This document shows positions 57,391 to 64,000 of a stretch of DNA of 64,000 nt, in pieces; position 1 is the first letter of the stretch, and every line of letters begins with the position of its first letter. The translations under genes were made by a program, and so were the position numbers. The stretch lies in contig KN817601.1 of the NCBI GenBank assembly GCA_000827495.1, forward strand, positions 3,823 to 67,822, given 5' to 3'. The stretch is from Hypholoma sublateritium FD-334 SS-4 (lineage: Eukaryota > Basidiomycota > Agaricomycetes > Agaricales > Strophariaceae). The notes beneath the pieces were generated by a model. It was not told where the DNA came from, did not search any database, and worked only from the letters and a program-made list of their open reading frames with translations.

Positions 57391-58714
57391 TGGTGTTGAC
57401 TGGGTGTGCGTTGGTCGTGATACGTTAAGGTAGTAGTGGGTGCAGAAGAAGCTGCGTCTCGGGTGCTGCAGCGGGAAAAAGCGTATGCATGAGCGGCTGC
57501 GAGCGGGTGGCCGCAGGCCCGCGGTGTATCTACCCGAGGCTTGGCGACGGTCATCGGCAATGTGAGCTGAACGGCCGCCATCGCTCCATGATCCGGCAAC
57601 TCATGCTCCGCGTCGACGCGCGTCGCGCATTCGAACTTCGCAGAACGGCGGAAACGAGCGGAGACGTCGCACCTCGTCAGGGCATGCTCACTCTCGACGA
57701 TTATGAGAGCCAGAAAAAACCCCACAGGACGGGATTACAGCGAAATAAGTTCAGCGGACTGCATATGATCTCAGGGGGATTTCATGTAGCCTATCATGTT
57801 CCTTCAAGAGTGTCAAGCCATGTAAGGGGTACTCTAAGGAATAAATTGCTCACGCGTAGGGCACATATCTCGTGCTAACGTCTCCCGCGCGGCTCCCCGC
57901 ACCCCACAAGTCTACCCCGTACCCCACGACTCTCTTTCTGGGGAACGGGGAGGCGCGGGGCGCCGCGCGGCTACCGTGCGGGGGCTTTCGATTTCGGTAC
58001 ATACACGCGTGGGCCAAATCGAGCGGATCTGACTGGACAGGCCCGAGCGTCGAGGCCGACCGCGTTTGGCTTCCCAACACTGGTGTGGGCAGGTGGCCCA
58101 AGACCTGGAGATCCAGTTAAATCCAGTGAGGAGGACGAGCACGAAGGTTTGAAAGACTGAGGTGGTCTAGGGAGACTGACGAGAGGACGAACAGTTCGGA
58201 ACCGACGACGTGAACAAGCCGGCAGCCGGGATGCCGGCAGTGGCAGTGCCGGTACGCGGCCCGTACGCCTGCGTGAGATAGAATGTGTAGCGCGCCGAGC
58301 GCGATTCATATGCAGATGGAAGATTCAAGACTGTGCACGCAGAGAGCGCCACAAAAAACAACAGGAAGGACTCGTGCTCCACGACCGTAGAACGCGAGCC
58401 CGCAGAGCAAGCTGGGCGCATTTAAAAGACCGTCGTGCGTGGCCCTCTGAATCGAGCGCACGGCAAAGCTCCTGAGAAGTAGAGTAGCAGCGTCGGGGGC
58501 GCGCTGCGTCGAATTTAGCATCCCGTAAAAGCAGTAATTTGCCAATGAACGCGACGAAAAACATGCACTGTTCGTAATCATACAAAACAGAGTACCAATA
58601 ACCTCTTGTTGCGCTTAGTACTTTGATATGGTGCATGTGCGCCGCTTTCCTTCATTGACTGCCGAAGATAAATGTGTATGGATAGATAGATGTATGTCCA
58701 ACAATGCGAGTATT
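57391..58714. other. spacer, no gene recognised
   Basis: It contains a GC-rich partial inverted repeat around 57890-57975 (CCGCGCGGCTCCCCGC on one side, GGGGCGCCGCGCGG on the other). Frames on both strands are Arg/Ser-rich without motifs. Confidence 0.5.
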
Positions 58715-59187
58715 TCAGTCTTCGACATCCCTTGCCTTGCCCTTTCCCTTGTCTTTCTTCGGCTGTCCCGCTATGTCCTTGATTATATCCTCGTCGGTGT
58801 CCATGGGATCATCGAAAACATGATGATGATGCTCGTGTGCCCTTCCTATCAACTTCTCAAACTCTTTCATAGAATATAATGCTTCGTCCACCAAAAGCTT
58901 CGCGTTTTCCCAGGCTTTCGCATGTTCATCGGCCCTCTTGGCAATTTCCAGTTGTTGGTGGTAGAACAATTCGCAAGCAGCTCTGTACGACATGCCATAC
59001 CTTTTTCGGAGGGACTCGACTTCGGCATGCACTTCTAGTAGCTCCTGTTCGGTAGGCGGCTATTATCAGAGAAGTCAGAAAGCGCTACGAGCGGTAGAAA
59101 AGATATACTGGAGCTCACGGGATAGATCGGGATCTCGACCATTTCTCCTATGGCTGCGTGCTGGCACGAAGTACTGGCAGTAGGCAT
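58715..59187 (-). CDS. small helical protein of unknown function
   Basis: Exons 59187-59119 and 59059-58715 give 137 residues. The first exon reads MPTASTSCQHAAIGEMVEIP; the second begins PPTEQELLEVHAEVESLRKR and is almost all helix (ACELFYHQQLEIAKRADEH, LVDEALYSMKEFEKLI), followed by HEHHHHVFDD and an acidic-then-basic tail (TDEDIIKDIAG, KKDKGKGKARDVED). It looks like a coiled-coil protein; the histidine run may bind metal. I do not recognise a family. Confidence 0.65.
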
Positions 59188-60651
59188 CGGCTATCTTATA
59201 CATCAGGGACTGCGCTAATTGCAATATTTATAGAATCACACACCAAGGGCGACGTTTTTTCACCTCCTGCACTCTTTTTTGCGTGCTCGTGTTCGAACAT
59301 CGCCCGCGCCCCTTCGGGAATCTCGAATCCATCGGGGAGGGAAGGTCCTTGGGGGAGCGAGGACTCTCTTTCATGCATTGTTGGGCTGCGGTGGTGCGAG
59401 GCAGAGAGGAGCCAGGTTGTTTGTTTTCTATCATCTGCAAAGAGTTCAACAAAACTCCGCGTTTGGCAGGGAACATTTTTGCAACCCTCATTTCTGAGCC
59501 CGCAATTTGTTTTGCAGATTCAAAAATGGGATTTTTCAAATTTAAAAGGTTATAGAACATGCACAAAGCATATTTTAAGGGAAATGACTCAGAATTTACA
59601 GTACAGACGGAGCGACATCGTGCGCCATCAGTACGGCTATATTTAGTCAACACCGTTTCGGGAGTGTCACTCCCTTTTCTGTCAATTTGTCGATGGAACA
59701 CCCCCGAAAAACATGCGTTTCTCAAAATAATGTACTTCTAGGTACTTTGATAAAGCACGCCTTAATAATACGAGGCGCTGACGCGTTAAATGTCGCCTGT
59801 GCAGCCTGAGGTACGTCTTTCCGCGTTTCTCCCGGCGCTTATATGCACACGACGTGCCCTAGCGGTACACTTCCTTCGCATTGAAATGTCGAATCTCCTC
59901 GCGCGGTGGGTCAGGCATTTGTACCATCAGTATACTGAATAGGCGATTTAGTTTCCGCCGGTTTCTTAACTGCCAAAGCCTGAAGAAACAAGGGAACCTC
60001 GCTGCCAAATGAGGAAAACCCAGAAAACACATGTCCGTTTCTGGACATTTCTCTGCTAATCCTGTGTTTTTGAATTTGTAGGACTTCTCTTTTATGACTC
60101 TCCGGAAACCTCAGACGGGCACCTCAGACGGGAAAAAGTTAAAAGAGGCGAGACTTCGAGACTAAATTGACATTTCGCTGATGACGGACTATCAGCACAT
60201 ATCCGCTCTGCGCCGATCCCTCAGCGGTGAATTGCGCGCCTATGTATAGGAACATACGCAGACAGTCACCATTCGGCATGTAGCTGGCTTATCAGAGGTT
60301 CCGTTTTAGAAGTCCTCTATCCCACTATAATACTGCGAAACTTGGAGCAGAAGCATTCGAAGAAGATGCATGGTGTCATTGCGATTCATTCCGTGCGGAT
60401 ACAAGTACATTGCGTGATGCTGGTGATATGTGGTGTAAGTATGTAGTTATGTGATGTTGGGTATGTTGTGTATGTAGTTATGTGATGTGGTATATGGTTT
60501 ATGGTGCGATGCGAGTAGAGAAGATGAGAAGTACATATTATGTTTAGTGTAGCGGGTCAAGTCGGTGCAGGCGGGACCGTGTTCGATATTCCACGCAGCG
60601 CGCGCGGTGCGACGTGGTGCAGTGTGGTGTCAGATGCTTGGTGTGCCGGCG
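59188..60651. other. spacer, no gene recognised
   Basis: It contains short G/T simple repeats at about 60418-60500 (TATGTGATGTGG and variants of TATGTAGTTATGTGATG). No protein-like frame stands out. Confidence 0.5.
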
Positions 60652-61283
60652 CTACAACACAGACACCGGCGCAGGCGGAGCGAGCGCGCGCATAGCACGC
60701 CAGTTATCCCCCAGCTGCAGCGCCGCCCGCCGGCGCTCAGGCCCGCGCCCGACAGGCCGCGTACGGCGCGGCGCCACGCGCTGCGCGACAACGGGCGGCA
60801 GCACTCCGACGTCGACCGCGGGCGCACTTTCAGCCAGGGCAGGAACGACGCCGAGGGACGGCGGCGCAGGGGCCTGACGACTCTGCTTCGCGAGGAACGC
60901 CGCGTGCTTGCGCGCGCGGCTGCTCGCGAGCACGGCGGGGCACGCGGCGCGGATGTGCGCCTTTGCGGCGGCGCCGTGCGCGTCGGGGCCCGCGGGGCGC
61001 AGGGCGAGGAGCGTGGCGGGGGCGTAGATGCGGGGGTGTTGCTCTGTGGCTGAGGGAACGGTGAGCATGAGCATGGGCATGGGTGTGGTGCAGGCTGGGG
61101 AGACGTACCCTGAGGCTGTGTGTGCGCCGGGGACGAGGGCCGGGACGCCGAGGCGTCGCTCGCGGCGGACGGCGTGCGGCGGTGCAGTGGGACGTAGAGC
61201 GCGCGTGTGGGCGAGCTCGCGCTAGAGCACTCCGAGCCCGAGGCGGGGGACGCGGCGCGGCGGATGGCGATGGGCGACGACAT
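60652..61283 (-). CDS. hypothetical Ala/Pro/Arg-rich protein
   Basis: Two exons, 61283-61109 and 61049-60652, give 190 residues. The start is MSSPIAIRRAASPASGSECS, with a Ser-rich stretch including RALYVPLHRR. The second exon holds IYAPATLLALRPAGPDAHG and a charged helix ASSRARKHAAFLAKQSR. The layout (Ser-rich head with a VP.HRR element, then IY.P..LL.L and a basic helix) resembles small conserved agaricomycete proteins I have seen without a name. The third position is almost always G or C and the region is about 75 percent GC, so long frames arise by chance; the splice signals and start support the model only moderately. Confidence 0.45.
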
Positions 61284-63009
61284 TCTGAGTGCGGTTGTGG
61301 GGGGCGGGTGCGGCTAGGAGAGCGCGGATGGAGCAGAAGCGCAGCAGCGGGGGGCAGTTATATAGTAGCAGCACAGCGCCAGCGCTGACGCAAGAACACG
61401 TCGATATGTGCACCGGAAGGTGCGGGGACGCACGAGAAGCGCGTAGAACGTGACAGAATCCATGTTCCGCAATCCGCGCGTCATAGCTCGGTGTCGGCAC
61501 TGCGCTGCCGGGACGGGCCGGCGCGCGTGCCGACACCGCGCCCGAGGGTCGAGTCGAGCGGCGTCCTGCTTACTTGCTCCTGCGCACGAGCACGCCATGC
61601 ACACTGGTCAACTTGTGGGGCACTCCGCGGTGACGCGCATACTACTACCTGCGCCGCAGCTGCCGTGGCGCGCTGCACGCAGCACCCGCGCGGTCGCGCT
61701 GTCGGGATCCCCGTCGCGGGCAGGGTGGATCCGGGTGCGAGCCTTCTCGTTCATCTCCTCCATTCCATGTTGCTCCGCACGCACGCACGCACAGCGCAAA
61801 TATACATACGTTCCAATGCCATCGCGCGCGCCGGCGCGGAACGGGCGCGTATTAATATTGTAGGTGGGCTTCGGATTCATAGTGCCCTCAGGCTAATTGG
61901 GTTTCGCTGCTTGAAGTTTGATTCAGAGCCAGCCTCGAACGCGCCTCGAGCTGCCTGCCCGAAGCCCCTATGCATCCTCCTGGCGCCCTCTATTCCACAT
62001 GAGTCGATGTGGTGCTGCCCGTCGTTATTCTCGGCCACGCTCGCCCGTCGTGTCGCCGAAGGATCTGCTGGAGCGCACATGGGGCGCCCCAGCGCAAGTT
62101 TTCATACTCATGCATGCACACACCGTCTCACTCCGGCCCTCCACTCGTCACCCGCCGCCGTCCTCCCACTGTACATCCAGCCCCGCGCCTGCGTCCACAC
62201 AACTCACACCACACTCTATCCCGTTCCCCCCAGCCTCCCGACGACCGTGCGCAAGCCCCCATCCGCATCGCACCGCTCCCCCGCCCGCGATGGCCCTTCT
62301 GTGCATGTGCGAGGTGCACGCTAGCGCCTTGTCGTGCACAGTAGTACGTCATGGAGGTGAGTGCAGGGAGGCGCACCGACAGCAGAGCGCACGCTGATCG
62401 GGGCTCACGGCGGCCCACCCTGTTCCCCCCCAGCCCCTCAGCGACCACGTGCGTAAGCCCATCGGCGCCGCACCTCTCCTCCGCCCGTTGGCCCTTCTGT
62501 GCGTGCGGCGGGTGCACGCCAGCGGCGTGTCGTATTACGAGGTGCCGCTGGGTAGTGTATGGAGGCGCGCCCACAGGAAAGGGCGATTTTTCTCGGGCGC
62601 CGACCGCGCGCTCACCGCGGGCGGAGGCAGGCCCGGAAGTTTCTCGCGGCGCCGAATATGCGCAGAGGCGACGGCGAAGGGCCGGCGAGATCGGGCCTGG
62701 TCAGTGGCGATGGCGGCGCCTGCGCGCCCACCATGCGCGGCGCCCTAAACACCGTTCAGATTGAACGACGTATTGAACGGGTTTAATCCGATCAAAGGTG
62801 CAAGGTATTGGATTAAGCCAGCCCTACCTGGTTACGGTGTCATTTGCAGCGCCATGAGTTCTCGAGGCAGAATGTATACGGTATAGCGCATGTGGGTCGA
62901 ACGCCACCGCGACTATGAAAACACGAAGTGGCTCTCCTTGATTCGCTCCTCGTGCAGCTGGTTTACAGGACATAAATACTGGAAATGTAGTATACGTTGC
63001 GAGTCGTAT
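61284..63009. other. very GC-rich spacer, no reliable gene
   Basis: Open frames exist on all strands here because stop codons are rare in this composition; none has a convincing domain. It includes the imperfect direct repeat described separately. Confidence 0.5.
62213..62560. repeat. imperfect direct repeat of about 190 bp
   Basis: Segments 62218-62340 and about 62415-62535 share, in the same order, GTTCCCCCCAGCC, GCGACCACGTGCG-like sequence, CTCC(C)GCCCG, TGGCCCTTCTGTGC, GTGCACGC(T/C)AGCG and GTGTCGT. Divergence is about 20 percent by eye. Confidence 0.6.
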
Positions 63010-64000
63010 TTACACAGTGTACGCCGAGCTGGACCCCGTCTCTTCCACCCTGGCAAATTCGATCCCCGAGCTTCTCCGCGTCGAGTGATCCAGCTCCTCT
63101 GTCTCATTCCACACGGGCGCGGCCGCCGCAGGCGCGTTCGCCGTGACCTTCACGCGGCTGTTCAGCAAGGCGATCATCGAATTCGAGTACGTCTTGGCGA
63201 GGATGAGCGCGGCGACCTGGTAGTACGGCGGGTGGTGGGGCAGGTACACCAGCGCGAGGCTGATGCCGGAAAGCGACGCTGAATAGCGCAGGGCATGTCA
63301 GCGATGACGATGGATGACCGGGTGCGGCGAAAAAGGGAGGCGCGAACCGGTGATGGACCCCGTCTCGATGGACAGCCGGACGAGCCGCTTGATGATGTTG
63401 TGCGTGTCTTGGAGCCCCGTGTCCCTCTTTTTAAGCTTTGGAGAGTGCGTCGGATCAACGCCCGCCAATTCAGGATGCGGTGTCTGCACGCACGTAGTAT
63501 GTCATGATCGTGGCGATCATTACGTCGCACACCAGCCCGCTCGCTCCCCATATCTGCGGCAGGCGAAAGGGATGGGCCGCATTTAGGCGCGGTGCGAAAT
63601 GTGTAACCTCGTGGTAGGAATGTGCTCACGCCAATTGTGATCAACGATACTTCCGTCCCGAGCACCCTGGTGAGCAGCGTCGCGTGTTTGGTCTGGACAG
63701 CTACTGTGATCGCTGCGCCAAACTCGCACATTGAAAACTGCGAAACGAAAAATTGTCCTCGAAAGCTGCATCGCGCAGAAGAGGGAGCTCACCATGGCGA
63801 TCAGCGCAGCCCAATATCTCGACTTGGTGAAGGCCGCGACTCTGTAACAGTAAACCGCCTGCGCTAGGCATGCGACTGTCCGTTTTAAAAGGGGACAGCA
63901 TATCAGCTGCGCTTCTGGGCGCTTTAATTCATGTCAGCGTAGGAGACACGCACTGAGGCCGGTCATAAGCGGGACGGAGTACCACGCCGTCCCGACCTGG
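63010..64000 (-). CDS. DUF6534 integral membrane protein, partial at window edge
   Basis: Reads leftward from beyond position 64000 to a stop at 63010. Pieces in order: GTAWYSVPLMTGLS at the edge, AQAVYCYRVAAFTKSRYW, AALIAM, FGAAITVAVQTKHATLL, LPQIWGASGLVCDVMIATIM, then after an intron LKKRDTGLQDTHNIIKRLVR with LSIETGSIT. The last exon has ISLALVYLPHHPPYYQVAAL, ILAKTYSNSMIALLNSRVKV and an acidic tail. The order of spans, the IETG motif and the KxYSNSxxAxLNSR motif define DUF6534, a large agaricomycete family of seven-span membrane proteins with no known function. The N-terminus lies outside the window. Confidence 0.75.

Noticed and set aside
61491..62324. 277-codon + strand open frame
   Set aside because: It begins at a non-ATG start in 70+ percent GC sequence with Arg/Ala/Pro/His-rich composition and no motif; other strands are equally open.
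1..64000. CRISPR array, bacterial operon, rRNA or viral gene cluster
   Set aside because: No spaced identical short repeats, no ribosomal RNA motifs and no viral structural or polymerase proteins were seen; the intron-rich genes are fungal.

Overview
The window looks like nuclear DNA of a mushroom-forming basidiomycete (Agaricomycetes). The signs are dense spliceosomal introns of about 45-65 bp with GT/AG ends, large numbers of F-box genes, OPT transporter, DUF6534, DUF1857 and DUF2235 families typical of this group, and a KDZ-class DNA transposon. There are no bacterial operons, rRNA, CRISPR or plasmid features. Coordinates of spliced genes were worked out by hand from splice signals and reading-frame continuity and have not been tested against transcripts.

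Left part (1-11.5 kb): a short tandem repeat block is followed by what looks like a KDZ transposon locus. It holds a TET/JBP-type 2-oxoglutarate/Fe(II) DNA-base dioxygenase on the + strand (1837-3269), a small basic protein starting MGRPRLYH on the - strand (3899-4602), and a 16-exon KDZ transposase on the - strand (5639-11165 or 11408). The transposase carries an N-terminal cysteine cluster, a DDE/RNase H core and a C-terminal Ulp1-like cysteine protease. All key catalytic residues of dioxygenase, transposase and protease are present and the frames are open, so the locus may be young or active.

Middle part (11.5-39 kb): ordinary chromosome. It encodes p24-family Erv25 (cargo receptor), a decayed unidentified gene, an F-box protein, signal peptidase subunit SPC2, a secreted DUF3455 protein, an OPT oligopeptide transporter, a small CsbD-like protein, another F-box protein, a DUF2235 alpha/beta hydrolase, a short-chain dehydrogenase, a third F-box protein, and a single-exon protein with cytidine-deaminase-like motifs.

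Right part (39-57.4 kb): a segmental duplication. The unit [F-box gene - DUF1857 gene - tail-anchored fatty aldehyde dehydrogenase] is present twice, and the dehydrogenase a further time. In block 1 the F-box gene is broken by one nonsense change and the dehydrogenase is reduced to its last exon; block 2 is intact. A unique gene of unknown function lies between the blocks. A 969-bp foldback transposon with long inverted arms and a 7-bp target duplication sits between the two complete dehydrogenase genes. Scattered N bases occur in the foldback element and in the last dehydrogenase copy.

Right end (57.4-64 kb): a small histidine-rich acidic/basic protein, a very GC-rich stretch with one hypothetical gene and a degenerate direct repeat, and a membrane protein of the DUF6534 family that runs off the window edge.
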